Below, piece by piece: positions 1 to 11,596 of a stretch of DNA of 64,000 nucleotides (positions are counted from its first letter, which is position 1; each line of letters begins with the position of its first letter). The stretch is taken from NCBI GenBank assembly GCA_000711775.1, contig ARYC01001926.1:19356-83355 (forward strand). The letters are read 5' to 3'. This DNA comes from Oxytricha trifallax. Taxonomy: Eukaryota > Ciliophora > Spirotrichea > Sporadotrichida > Oxytrichidae. Both the position numbers and the translations under genes were made by a program. The notes under the pieces are model-generated. The model was not told the DNA's origin. It saw nothing but the letters and a program-made list of their open reading frames with translations, and did no database searches.

Positions 1-3000
1 TTTCGGTTCTTTTGGACCAGCTATCAAATGAATTTCACTTGTACCACTCTCATTTAGTTGTGTAATGTTTCTCAGAATATTGTTCGCTATGTCTCTTGGG
101 GTTTTGAACGCTATTCTTTTTAACTAAGTTTCTATTTTATCAATCTCCTCTATTTTCACATTTATATACCCCAAAGACAATAGTGACGTATACTTATAAA
201 TTACTAATGATCTAATATGTGCAACCATTATAGTGTCACAAATAGTAGGATTGTTTGATTTCATGAGGTTTTGAATAGAGTACGTTTATTTCTTAATGTC
301 CTCCCACTTTCTCTTTATGAATCTTTTGTTGTCCAAACAAGTATTTAGTCCTATATATACTTGATTTATATTACCTTTTTAATACCCTCTATTTCACTTA
401 CTCCCTCAATCTTTGCATCACTCATGAACTGGTTCTTCTTCGTGTTAAGTTTCAAGTTGTGTGATCTCTCTATCTCCTTGAAGCACTGCAAAACTCTTTT
501 TAATTACTATTTGTTTTTTAAGTTCATTACTATGTCGTCCGCAAATGCTAGTAGTCTCCCCTGCTTTATCAATGATGCTAATTCTTTCTGCGAGTACAGT
601 GCATCTTGCAAGTAAATGTTGAATAGCATTGTGGATAGTCAACTACCTTAAGTTACTCCCTTCTTGGCATTGAGTGAAAATTGATGCGAAATTCCAATTA
701 TATAGATTAATCAAAAAGTTTATTTAATTATTTAAATATATAAAACACTACTCTATCCCAAAATTATGTTCATTTCAAGATAGAGTGCGATAAATTATAA
801 TTAAATTAGTCAATTAGGTATAATGTATATAAATAAGATTACATTTTTAATAATTTAAAGTTAATTTTTAAAACTAATACTGTTTAAAATATCAATAATA
901 TTAGTTATTAACTTAAACATAAATATTTAAAACTAATCTATATTATTAAAATTTTTTAATTAATCTTTATATAAATTTATAATCTAAATAAAATTAACTT
1001 TAAATTATTGAAAATTTAATCTTATTTTTATATACATTATACCTAATTGAGTAATATAATTATAATTTATCGTACTCTATCTTGAAATGAGCATAATTTT
1101 GGGATAGAGTAGTGTTTTATATATTTAAATAAATTAATATTAAAATAGTGTAATAAACTTTTTGATTAATCTATATAATTTGAATTTTGCATCAATTTTC
1201 ACTTATTGATAACCTCTCCTTTATGGATGATTTTGTTGTTCTATATAGTTCTTCGATTAAATTAACTATTTGATTATCTTGTTCAGTCTGTACTCTTTGT
1301 TGTAATATATTCATCAATTTATCTTTCCAGACTGAGTCGTATGCCTTCTAGAGGTCAACAAATACATACACCTTTCTTTCTTTGCTCTTCATTCTGGATC
1401 CTTTTATATGCTCTAGTAGCCTAATTAAATTGATATGGGTGCTTTTGTTCTCTTTAAACCCATTTTGATAGTTACCTGCTTGAAGCAGCAAGCTTTTCTG
1501 TGTATTGATTCTATTCACAATAATCTTCTCAATTATCTTACTCAGGTGTGAGTTTACCACTATTGATTTTGTGTTCTCGATCTCGGGATACTGTTCTCCT
1601 TAGTTATTCTTTGTAGTATTAATCTTCCTTCCTTCAGATACTGGGGAATTTTTCACAAATTCATCCAGTTGACAATCTTTTAACTCACTGTTTCTCTGAT
1701 CAACCCTGAATTTGCTAATTTTTTAAAATCAAATTCATCTTGTCCGATTGCTTTGTTAAAGTTACATTAATGCATACTTTCGTAAACTACTGTAATTTCC
1801 CAAAAATTCCAATCGCTTTCTTTTTCTCTCATCCTAATATCTCCTGACATTTGTGTGATTTTTCCTTGTTTCCTATCGTCTCTGTATAACTTATTGTAGA
1901 AATCACATATTTACTTTCTGGTCTTTACTCCTAGTTAGACTCTTTTGCCATTTATCATTAGTCCTTTTATGGGTTCTGCTTGCTTCTTATTCTTTGTGAA
2001 TCTTTTTACCAGGAAAAAGAATCCCTTCAGATCGTTTCTTTCTAGACAGTGTTCCAAGTCTCTGATGACTTTGCTCCACTATTCTTTCGCGTCTAGATAT
2101 GCCCCATTGCTACCAATACCTCTAAAATTTATTGCCCATTATGGAGGCTTTTTATACTAATTTTTGGCTTTAGTTTACTTTTTCAGTTTGTCTTCAAAGC
2201 ATCTTCTTATTGGTAGTTCAAGATCTTCAAGTGACATCTGCTTTCCCTCATCTATGAATGTCTTCCAGCACTATTTTCTAACTTCCGTTATAAACACTGT
2301 TCATTCTTTGTCTGTCATCTTTAAATATTCATCCTGGTATAGCATTTTTAATCTTATCAGGACCATCTTGTGATCTGTTGATCTCAATTGATCCAATTCC
2401 CAATGAACTGTTTCTGCGTTTGAGAATACTTAATCTAGTTAGTTACGCTTTGAATGAGTTCTCACTCCTTACGGTATTGATTCTCTTAATCCTTCCTATT
2501 TGAGTCTTTTACCTATTTCTTTCAAGTGGAAGTTGAAATTGACCATAACAATGATCCTCTGTTTGTTGCACTTCTGTTTGATAGACCTAATCATGAATAT
2601 CATTCTATTCTGAAGTTCCTTAACCTCCTCATTAATGTATGGTGGTATATAAATAGTGATAATATGAAGTGGGAATCCACCCACATTTAGTATGTTCCAC
2701 GCCAGGAATTGTCTGAGTGTCTTGATAGTTTTCATCTCGTACTTCCCACTATTCATTATTAATACTCCTCCGTTCCTCGCTAGTTGTGTTTATGTGATAT
2801 CTTTGCTGTTCAGGCCTATTATTCTTTGCAGTCTAGTTTCAACTAGACCAACAAAGTCGGGCTATCTGATTTCTATCTCTCTCTCTCATCATTTAGTCTT
2901 GCTTTAATTTTGAGCTTAGTCCCCTAACATTCTGCAAGCATATCTTTAGTTCAATCTGCTGTGCTACAATCTATCTTTAGCTGTTTATCGTATCTATTCT

Positions 3001-3305
3001 CCTCTTACTTCTCTGGTTTTCGGCAAACCTCTCGTTTCTTTTAACCTATCCCTCGACTTCTCTTTGTGGTTGGAAAAAATGAAGCTGACGGTTGTTGTTA
3101 ATAGTGACGTTGAATTTGTCTAAGTTTTTGTAATTATTTATTCCTTAAATATTTTGGTATTGTTGAAGTTGATTTGCCAATCCTCTTTTGAAAATTCAAA
3201 GAAATCTTATATGGATTTCTATGCTTTAGGTTAAGTCTTTTCTTCTCCATCCATGAGTACTTTTAACTTTCTTCTCCTGATGGTTAGTTTTTTTTTTGCT
3301 TCCAT
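1..3305 (-). pseudogene. Non-LTR (LINE) retrotransposon ORF2: APE endonuclease + reverse transcriptase, 3' end off window
   Basis: Read on the minus strand with TAA/TAG = Gln. A start codon at 3305-3303 opens a basic Gln-rich leader. An apurinic-endonuclease-like region follows at about 2850-2500, with the blocks VGLVETRL, GGVLIM, ITIYIPPY and VNFNFH. The RT follows: NGFKENKSTHINL (1485-1440), FVDLQKAYDSVW (1350-1315), KKGVTQG (665-645) and the catalytic box LLAFADDIV (about 555-530). This EN-then-RT order is that of APE-type LINEs. The gene is damaged: a 536-bp MITE sits inside the RT and there are several frame breaks between blocks, including one between FVDL and VTQG. The maturase-like C-terminal part continues past base 1. 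It is a dead copy, but it shows that a LINE machinery exists which could mobilise the SINE and ORF-only elements further right. Confidence 0.85.
670..1209. mobile_element. Palindromic MITE inside the LINE RT
   Basis: About 536 bp with long imperfect inverted arms. The left end GTGAAAATTGATGC is mirrored by GCATCAATTTTCAC at 1190-1203. Inside, both arms carry a ...AGAGTGCGATAAATTATA-like block. TTGA occurs at both borders (670-673 and 1206-1209), a possible 4-bp target duplication. It separates the RT palm blocks. It has no coding capacity, so it must be moved by a transposase supplied in trans. Confidence 0.75.
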
Positions 3306-4501
3306 CTTGTTCCCGCTGATTAATTGCGCCACCCTTTTTAATTTTAAATATGTTTATGTTTATATTTTATAAATAAATTATATTCAAGGATCATAAACTG
3401 TTGATCTTAATGAAATTTAATTGAAATAATTTTTGATTTAATAATAACTCATCAATTTTATCTTTTTAGAAATTATGAAAATACAAAGTAGAACTCTACA
3501 GTTGAAAAATTATTCAAAAATATTCATCGATGCGCTACTGTAAATGGTGTTCTAAAACATTAACATTCAAAGCTATTTTATATAATTTTCATAATTTAAA
3601 TGTTATCTCTTGTGTTTTTACAATAATTGCTTTTCAAATCAACTCCTTTAAAAACTAAACAAAAAACCCAATATAATTTTATTAACTTTAATAAATAATG
3701 AATGCAATACCACTCATTTTAAACTTTGAAAATGCCAAATTTAACTAAAATCAACATAATTTAAGCAGAATTCAATTTATTAATTGAATTAAAATTCAAG
3801 GATTTTTATAAAAGCAATTTAAATAGTTTTTTTTCATAATTATTTTATAAGTTTTAACAATTAAAATATTTAAATTAAATAAAAATCCAACAATAGTTAA
3901 AAATAAAAGGCTTATTATTTTATGAATTATATTTAATCTACAATAGATGTATAATTTCAATAGGATTTCTTGACCAAAAAGTATATAAGAGTTAAATAAC
4001 TATATTCAAAATAATTTAATTATAAAGTGCTTTCTTAAATTAACTGACATTCATAAATGGGGTATTATTATATGGTAATTATTTATAAATAAAAAAGATC
4101 AAATTAAATTAGGCATTTTAGATTAATGAAAGCAGGGTAAAAATTAAGAAATTAAAAATTAAAACCTTAACTCACTCAATGGCAATGACAAGAAAAATAT
4201 TGAGGGAAACTTTTAATTTTAATATTTTGCAGGATAATCTAATATCCCAATTTTTTGATCATAAAACTTAAATATCTTGACTGAATTTAAAATATGGTGT
4301 CTGTTACTCAAGAATAGAACAATGAGGCGCTTAAAACTTAATAAAATATACTTATCGATTAAAATCGTCAAGCATTTAATAAGTTCTTATCAAATTTTAA
4401 AAATATTTTTAAATAAATTGTTAAATAGAATTAAAATTAATTTCAAAAATAGAATAAACTCTTGCATAAATAATCTTTCACAGAGAATATATCATTAAAA
4501 T
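3306..4501. other. AT-rich stretch without recognisable gene
   Basis: Very AT-rich sequence between the LINE 5' end and the next retroelement. I see no long conserved reading frame in either strand with TGA as the only stop and no inverted repeat of note. A short open stretch at 4277-4498 is rich in Ile/Asn/Lys and looks like chance composition. Confidence 0.5.
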
Positions 4502-4773
4502 AATCGTTGATATATAATAATAATAATAATAATTAACTCGCATCGAGGGTTCAAGACCCCCTGAGCATATCATTAAGAAAGGATAGAATCCTTTTTGGTT
4601 ATTTATAGTGGCCTTAGTAACCACTTTTTCAAGTTTTGAGTAACTCAGTGTCGAATGTTTGAGAAGTGAGGTCGTAGTGTTCTGAATCTCTCATTCTCTT
4701 ATCTGCTGATAGTGTTTTGGCTAATAAAAGGTCAAAATTTTGGGCTCCGAGATGGCTGACTGATGAGCTGATT

Positions 4774-6590
4774 TCAGAGGAACAGTCCTTTAGAAGTTTG
4801 AGTGTGTGTTATTAGTTAAAGATTTATTAATTTTGTCGGGATTAGAGGTGTCTTATAAACTATCAATGCATTATAGTATGATTGAGACGTATAATTTGGA
4901 GAGCGTGTAGAAGTTTGAATCTACTCTGCATATTCTTTAAGAGTATTCAAGTAGTGATCTGGCTAGTGTAGTGTTGCCTGAAGCGAAAGCTACTTAGGGA
5001 ATGAAGCCCCATGCTTAGTCTTACTTGGGGTCTTCGTTGTAGGGTTTGAACATTTCGTCAAGCTGGTAGTTAGCTAAAATAGCATTTTTATCGTGAAATA
5101 AATCAATTAATCAACTTTGCTCATTTCTGTATGATTATATTAATATTTATATATTTTTAGGTACTCTACCGCATTTAAGGTGTTTGCGGTAGAGTACCTT
5201 AATTATATTAATTTTGAAATTATTTAAATTTAAATGCTTTAAATAAATTTGTTATGATGTTTTTACAAAAAGTAATGTATTAATTAATTGTGTATATAAA
5301 ATGCGAATAAATTATAAAAGTTGCTATACTAAGCAACAAGACTTAAAGATCTAATATTTTTCTAGATCCTAAATTTTAATAATTATAATTAATTAATAAA
5401 TTTTAATTTATACATTACTTTTTGTAAAAACATCATAACAAATTTATTTAAAGCATTTAAATTTAAATAATTTCAAAATTAATGTAATTAAGGTACTCTA
5501 CTGCAAAACAGCTTAAATGCTGTAGAGTACCTAAAAATATATAAATATTAATATAATCATACAGAAATGAGCAAAGTTGATTAATTGATTTATTTCACGA
5601 TAAAAATGCTATTTTAGCTAAGTCTGTGAGGTCAATCCTAACGTCAAGTTGGATGAGTAGTTGACTGTAAGTAGTTCTTCTGTACCCTTGTGACTGGAGG
5701 TAGATCCAGGGAATCTTTAGAGATTCAATACCCATGACTCTTATGAAGTCGTCCCAATCTATGGGCTAGTCTAGGTCAAATAAATCCGGAAAGTTTACCG
5801 GTAGAACAAGTTCGAGAATCTTATCTATATTATTGTATTCAAGCTCTGTGTAGTGGGCTTCGTGTTGTTCATTGAGTTTTTGTTTGACTTTCTAGTATTT
5901 CCTCTCTAACTTGTTGGCTTTGTCTTAGAGTTAGGATACATAGGAGTGATTCTCTGGTAAGAAGTTCTTATTAATTAAGGAGTCACTTCCGGGTGATTCC
6001 TTAGTAATTTGCTAAAGTTACTAAATAGGAGAAATGGTGTCCTATGTATTAACCAAGTTTTACGTGGAGTCCTGAGACCTCTGAATGATTTCCAACTTTT
6101 TTCCTAAAGTTTCTATGATGGCTTGGATAACGATTTTATCCTGTGTGTGGAATTGAGGTGAGCGAAATCCGAGGATTTAGGAGGTAGTAGCTATTACTGT
6201 GGTGGATTTTTCAAAGGGGACTAGTATTTAGTATCTGGGGACGTTTGACGAGTACGTCATTGAGATAACTCTGGAGAGGAGGTTAGTTAAAAAGCTGATC
6301 GCTGAATTGATGAGAGACCTAGGGATCTGTTGATAGATCCAGTTCTTTCTAGGTTTACAGAGAAAACATAGAAAGTAGTAGGTCTTGGCCGAGGTGTCGT
6401 TGAAGATATTTTTGAGGTGGTTGTCAGCTAGATCAATCACCTTCTGGTGCAGTATTTGCTGCTTTGCAAAGACTTACTTGAGAACAAGAAGCGAACTTTT
6501 GCAAATGGTAGATATACCAAAGTCATGAAGAGAGGTAAGTTGTAGCAGAAGGGGTCTGAGTATCCTGGGTGGGAAATCTCCCAATTTGTA
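4774..6590 (-). CDS. Retroelement protein (ORF-only LINE relative), interrupted by a MITE
   Basis: With TAA/TAG = Gln and the MITE at 5071-5620 removed down to a single TA, the frame runs 1269 nt (423 codons) without TGA from the 5' border to the stop at 4776-4774. The protein is Gln-rich with a charged, probably coiled-coil middle (KLEREYQKVKQKLNEQHEA). A block around IDKILELVLPVNFPDLFDLD, then IDWDDF and LKIPWIYLQSQGYRR, aligns with the 10078-11328 protein. It is probably an ORF1-type RNA-binding or particle protein, by position and lack of enzymatic motifs. I recognise no named domain. There is no start codon, consistent with 5' truncation. Confidence 0.7.
5071..5620. mobile_element. TA-flanked palindromic MITE inside the retroelement ORF
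   Basis: About 550 bp, almost entirely two inverted arms. The ends are TAGCTAAAATAGC and GCTATTTTAGCTA. Each arm carries its own hairpin built on GGTACTCTACCGC...GCGGTAGAGTACC (about 5160-5200 and 5490-5530). Removing the element and keeping one TA fuses GAC CTC ACA GAC TTA ACT ACC AGC in frame, so the insertion duplicated TA as Tc1/mariner elements do. TA-bounded precise excision is also how several ciliate IES classes behave. Confidence 0.85.
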
Positions 6591-6604
6591 AATCGTTGAT
6601 ATAT

Positions 6605-7179
6605 TTATTAATAGAGTTGTCACTTTTCTTACTGTTAATAAATTTGAAATATTTTACAAAAGATGATTGATAATTCTGTTATTGCGGGGGTAAAAATACT
6701 AAGAATACTAAATTTTTCTTGATTAAAATGATATTTATTATCGTCTTATTAAAATATTCATCATTTGCTTCACTTCCAAATTAATTTTGTCAATTTATCA
6801 ATGAACACTAAAATTAATAAAATATATCCTAGAAAATTTTAGGCAATTTAATGTAGGAAGTCGTACCCACAGATATTAGCAACTATAGGTTGATAGCATT
6901 GAGGTATAAATTTATAATTTAAAAATATTAGAAAATCAATTTGTTTAACTCTAGTTAATTTGAATAATATTAATGATAAATTTCAAAAAACAAAAACTCT
7001 AACTATTAATTATACAATTATATCAAACTTATCACTATAGTTTATTTTATGATATACCAAATTAGATGTATAAAACAAAGGGAAATAATAATCAGACTAT
7101 AAACAAAATTTTTAAATAAGGTAAAAATTTTCGAATAGAAATGAAATTTTATTTTAATAAATTAAATGCGATTTAATTC
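6605..7179. other. AT-rich spacer
   Basis: No gene seen. The sequence CAACTATAGGTTGATAGCATTGAG near 6880 loosely resembles CAACCCGTAGGTTGACAATACC near 9110 on the far side of the MT-A70 gene. These may be remnants of element ends, but the match is too weak to call. Confidence 0.35.
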
Positions 7180-8827
7180 TCATTCTAACTCATTTCCTAT
7201 TGTTACCCACCCTTGCCAAAAGTTATTCTTCCTTCCAAAAACTTCACAATAATATCAATTTGGCACCATTTTTTCAATTATCTACTTAATTTCCACGGGC
7301 TTTTCTGAGTTTCCACCTGGCACTGTCTCAATGATATCGCTAATATTGAAATCAACTGTTCCTTTTGGCTCTTATCCTTTCAATCTAACCAAGCATATTT
7401 CCTTACTATGTCTAAGATAGTATCCTTATCTATTCTTTAAGTCTGCTTTTACGCCTTTCTTAACCCACACTAACTGGTTTTCTTCCTAAAATCAATATTT
7501 ATAGAAAATGAAATTTAAATTACCTGTAGCCTTTTAAGAGCATAAATGCTATTGTATCCACAAATTTTTGCGCAACAGTCCACATAAATATAAAACCGTT
7601 ATCTTATAAGTCCTCAATACCCAACTTGTATAAGCTTTTTATTCTCTATATTTCGTAATTTAAGAAATAGCTACCTTCTTTGTTTTGAGAGTCAATAGGC
7701 CATGGATAATCAACTTCTACAACATAAAATTTCTTTTTGAATAAAACTATTAAGTCTCTTCGATTGTTTTAAGAACATTATTTTTAAAAACATCACAATT
7801 AATTGCTAATGATGGTAATTTTACATAACTTGCTTCCTAAGTTTTTCATCATTTATAGGTCTGAAATTAATTCCATATATCTTTTTGATATTTTATTTAT
7901 AAATTCAATTGATTATTTTAACTATTTCGAAATTTCCTAAGAATTAATAAAGACACATTTCTGTAAAGATTATTCCAGATTTTAATGATTTCCTTCTAGC
8001 AACATTTCAAAATAGATTTTGAATTTTTAAACAATTTCTATAATAAAACTACATTGATTTACCTATTAGTTCTAAACTTTAATGCTCTTTATAAATTTTG
8101 CTGAATTTTCTGAATTAAATATTGATTTTAATTCATTTTCTATTGATTAACTTGAAAAATTTAAATTCTATTGTTTTAATGTATTGATTACTGGCTTGCT
8201 TTATAACTTCAATTTATTACTTGCTAAAGTCTTGATTTAGTAAAAGACTAAGAATATATTTTTTTGACCTTAAGTTTGACTCAATAAGTTTAGAAAATTA
8301 GAGGAAGTGGTGATTTAGTTCATCTTTATATTGAATTTATTCTTCTAAATATGAAATCCTCTAATTAAATTCTTGAATTTACTCATATCGTTTAGAGGAG
8401 AAACTTAAGCGTCTTGAGATTCATTATTTTCTATGAATATTTTGATTAATTCGCTGTCTAATAATTATTACTGAAACTTAATGATGTCGAATTAGTCAAA
8501 GTTATTGAGTTCTTTGTGAGATAATTGATAATCTTAGGATTAATTTTATTTGTTTGTTTCTTTATCGTTTTAAACGTGTAAATCGCTATAAGTTTAGTGG
8601 CTCACATAATAGTCTTTTATTTCTGAATTTTTAGAGTTTTCCAGTAACCCTTAAGCCCATATAATCTTTTTATGAGAAGTTTTAATATGCTGACTCATGT
8701 GTTTAATTGTCTTCTAAGTCATTATATCTTCAAAATGAAGGCAATATCTACATATTAAAACATTTCTAGCGTAGATTCTTTATTATGGACAACGATTTAA
8801 GTTGGTTGAATTGATCAAAATGTTCAT
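7180..8827 (-). pseudogene. C2H2 zinc finger + MT-A70 adenine methyltransferase (decayed)
   Basis: Minus-strand gene from ATG 8827-8825 to TGA 7182-7180. The N-terminus has a C2H2-like finger (CRYC...H...HIKTSH, residues about 25-50). A long Gln/Asn-rich linker follows, then a clear MT-A70 domain: FYVVEVDYPWPID (the DPPW catalytic box as DYPW), NGFIFMWTVAQKFVDTIAFML, LVWVKKGVKADL, YYLRHSKEICLVRLKG, and the C-terminal EKPVEIKQIIEKM and FGRKNNFWQGWVTIGNE. MT-A70 enzymes methylate adenine N6 in RNA or DNA; ciliate MTA1-type members make 6mA in DNA. Asp, second Pro and Trp of the box are kept and only the first Pro is changed. A 38-nt GTAATT...TTTTAG segment (7486-7523) looks like an intron but leaves the frame one base out, and there are two more frame breaks around 7790-7720. 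It is therefore probably a pseudogene. Confidence 0.8.
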
Positions 8828-9838
8828 TGCTGTGATATACTATAAATTGTATTACTTAGTTTTTTATTTTAGCTTTTTATAAAAATAAATCTAACAACTA
8901 TATAAATCTAGAGTATGGTTCAATTATTTTGAACTATTAACCTATAATTTTTAAAATATTTAAAGTTTTATTTTGATATATTTGAATTACAATTTAAGAG
9001 TTTAATCAATTTGATAAATAAAAATTAATTAGAAGTCTTTATTTATTAATTCTATTTTTCATAAAAAAGTGGTTTTTTATTTTTGTAAAATAAAATTTAT
9101 AAAATATTACAACCCGTAGGTTGACAATACCAACAGTTTCATATAGGAGGTTGAAATAAGATCTAAATGATTAGTATATAGAATATGGTTTGTCATTTAA
9201 GCTAACTTACGAATAATTTCTTTTTTATTTTCTTAAACCTTTCATTAGGATATCAAAAATAAATCTCTATTTTTATTCTTAATTTTACAAATCATATAAC
9301 ATCAAATATTTTAATTCCACTATCCAATTAATATATACTAAAAAGCTGCTATTTACCAAATTTAAGTAATATTAATGTAACAAAAAACTATGTTCCTTAA
9401 TTAAAATAATAATACTCTTTATACATTTGATATTTCTAAATCGTTTTAATGTTATTATTAATTTCAAGGTCGAAACAAAAAGTAATGATTTATACATAAG
9501 AATTACACTCAATAATTTATTTTAAGCCAAATTTTTATATGGTATTGATTTTTCAAGTAATCAAATTGCTTGGATTTTATATTTTTCAAACTTAAATTAC
9601 CAAAATATAAATTTTTATTTTAAAAAGCATATTATATTATATAAATGACGAACTTAATTTTTTTGACAATTAGCGCTCATAAAATGAGGGCATATTATTA
9701 GCGCTCATTTTATGAGCGCTCATATAAATTTCTAATGGGTTTCTATTTCAGCAATAAAATTTATAAAATCTTTTGTTAGGTATTTTATGAAATTTTCTAA
9801 TAAATTATATAATAATTACAAAAATTTTCCTTGAGCTC
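8828..9838. other. AT-rich spacer with a small GCGCTC palindrome
   Basis: No gene seen. At 9672-9722 a compact inverted repeat (AGCGCTCATAAAATGAG ... CTCATTTTATGAGCGCTCAT) can form a strong hairpin. The motif AGCGCTCATT recurs at the start codons of the TBE 57-kDa genes (42628-42637 and 63090-63099), so this could be a scrap of TBE sequence, though that is weak. Confidence 0.4.
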
Positions 9839-9852
9839 ATTAGTCAAGCTGA

Positions 9853-11476
9853 ATTATTAAACTAAATATAAATTGATTGGGGTTGTAACGATAAATCAGG
9901 CATATGATATACTTCCTCAACGATGCAGTTTAATAAAACTTTGACCTCTCCAACGGGTTCAACTTCTTAAAATTATATACTGCAAACTCAATAAAGCATA
10001 AAAAATATAAACCATAAATACTACTTTCATCAACGGTTTAAATAAAGCCGCCAGAGGCCATAAAATTATACTAATTGATGTATTTAATTTAATATGTTAC
10101 TAAGGTTCGGACATAAGAAAAGCACTTAACAAACATATTACACACACACACAATACAGGAATACTATAATACCGATGAAGTTCCCATTGAAGAAATGCTC
10201 CAATTACAAATAACTGACAACATATAATATTCTCACAGCAAGATGGAATTTCAACTAACAATGGTTCAAACAATTTCTACAGCGCTTGTTTTAGCTTTCA
10301 CCAATAAGAGAAATCAAGAAAACGTGTATAAAATTCCTCAGTGGCACACAAGATTAGTACTGAATACGGCCTTTGAGGCAGGAATAATAAGTCTTCAAAA
10401 AACGCTCAGAACAATATAAATAATTCTTAACATCCTCACTCTTTTCTAAGAGGTCTAAAATGAAGATCTAAAATAATCCTACAACTGGCAACAAGAAGAA
10501 AATAAAATGGAACCGAAGACTTCATAAATCTCCACAAAACCTCAAACTTAAGATGAGGATATTGAAATGGGAGATGAGTCCTAAAACTTCTAAATCTCAT
10601 AAAAGTCAAGAAAGGCCACTATACCACTTAATTAAAGTGTGTAAATGGAGTAACCCATAAATTTAATTAATGACGCAATGACTTAAACTGATGACGCACT
10701 TAGTATTTAATAAATTAATAAACTTTAATAAACAATTAAAGATTTGAAAATTAAATATATGGAGGCATAACAAATAAAAGCGCTCATCAAAGAAAAGCAC
10801 TGGAATGAAAATAAAATTAACAACATGGTTAAAATGCTCCAGATAACCCTACCAAACAACGTTTATAGAGACCTAGACTTCGAATAAACCTAAGACTGGG
10901 AAAGTATCTGCCAAAGTCTCACAAAAGATATTCTCAAAATACCTATCATATATACAAAACCCTAATCTGCTGGAACAGACTAGACCACACCAAACTACTA
11001 TTAGTAGTAGAGAATTAAGAAGTAAACGTTGAACCCCCTGATAAGTGGTTCAATCTCACAACTAACACACCTCAGGAAAGAGGAAATATACCACCAGGTA
11101 TGGGGGTTGTCAGTGATAGCTTATCAGCTACAGATGTTCATAGATCAGATTCTGATCCAATCAGAAGGACGGATCAGAAAACACATATTAAATAGGCTAC
11201 CTTAAACACTTGACTTAATCTTTGAGCTGATAATGGACAAATCACACTAGCAACGCTACTTAACGAACTCAGAGATTAGACAACCAGGAGAACACATAGA
11301 TCAGAGGCATCAATAGAGGATGAGATGATTGAATACTACAAATTCAATGAACCCCTCTTAAATTCAATACAATCATATTTTTATGAAAAACAATTATGTC
11401 AGAATTGATAACTAAAAGGGCTTGACCCTTACACTTATATAACGATGGTGGGTCCTAGAGACCTCAATATGATCTA

Positions 11477-11534
<58 letters not shown>
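9853..11534 (+). mobile_element. ORF-only retroelement, copy 1 (full length?), 14-bp target-site duplication and (ATT)n tail
   Basis: The 14-bp sequence ATTAGTCAAGCTGA occurs immediately before (9839-9852) and after (11535-11548) the element. Inside are a 225-bp leader, one intact 416-aa ORF, a 3' UTR of about 150 bp and an (ATT)n tail of about 60 bp. There is no endonuclease or reverse transcriptase. The structure implies target-primed reverse transcription by a LINE acting in trans, as for SINEs or HAL1-type half-LINEs, but here with a long conserved ORF. Confidence 0.9.
10078..11328 (+). CDS. 416-aa protein of an ORF-only retroelement
   Basis: One uninterrupted frame (417 codons with stop) in the TAA/TAG = Gln code, from ATG 10078 to TGA 11326-11328. 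That is far longer than chance TGA spacing would leave. The protein has a Thr/Ile/Gln-rich N-terminus, a middle rich in charged residues and Gln (NWQQEENKMEPKT, QDEDIEMGDES), a helical segment (LQQTIKDLKIKYMEAQQIKA) likely to be coiled coil, and a conserved block NKINNMVKMLQITLPNNVYR...DWESICQSL...ILKIPIIYTKPQS. That block matches the sister copy at 4774-6590. The C-terminus is basic. No nuclease, RT or zinc knuckle is visible. The role is probably nucleic-acid binding or particle formation for retrotransposition, inferred only from context. A downstream Met at 10243 is an alternative start. Confidence 0.8.

Positions 11535-11537
<3 letters not shown>
11478..11537 (+). repeat. (ATT)n microsatellite, 3' tail of the retroelement
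   Basis: About 20 perfect ATT units close the element and abut the downstream target-site duplication. The sister copy ends in the same repeat (TAA on the plus strand, 4516-4534), so the tail is part of the element and not an independent microsatellite. Confidence 0.9.
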
Positions 11538-11538
<1 letters not shown>

Positions 11539-11596
11539 GTCAAGCTGATATATATTTAATCTCTTAAATGAAAATAGTTTTTAATGATTTTGTATA

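Larger units (their letters stand above)
4516..6590 (-). mobile_element. ORF-only retroelement, copy 2 (5'-truncated), with 14-bp target-site duplication
   Basis: The element lies on the minus strand. Its 3' end is a (TTA)n run next to 4516 and its 5' end is at 6590. The 14-bp sequence AATCGTTGATATAT flanks it exactly on both sides (4502-4515 and 6591-6604). Long target duplications plus a 3' microsatellite tail are the signature of LINE-type target-primed reverse transcription. The element encodes a single protein and no reverse transcriptase. The reading frame is open right to the 5' border without a Met, as in a 5'-truncated insertion. A TA-flanked MITE of about 550 bp sits inside it. Confidence 0.85.

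Noticed and set aside
670..1209. Precise restoration of the LINE RT frame by removing the MITE at TTGA
   Set aside because: The sequence joins well, but the flanking RT blocks end up one base out of phase. Either the border is wrong or another indel exists, so I do not claim restoration.
4277..4498. A 73-codon plus-strand frame
   Set aside because: Low-complexity Ile/Asn/Lys composition expected of random AT-rich DNA and no sign of conservation.
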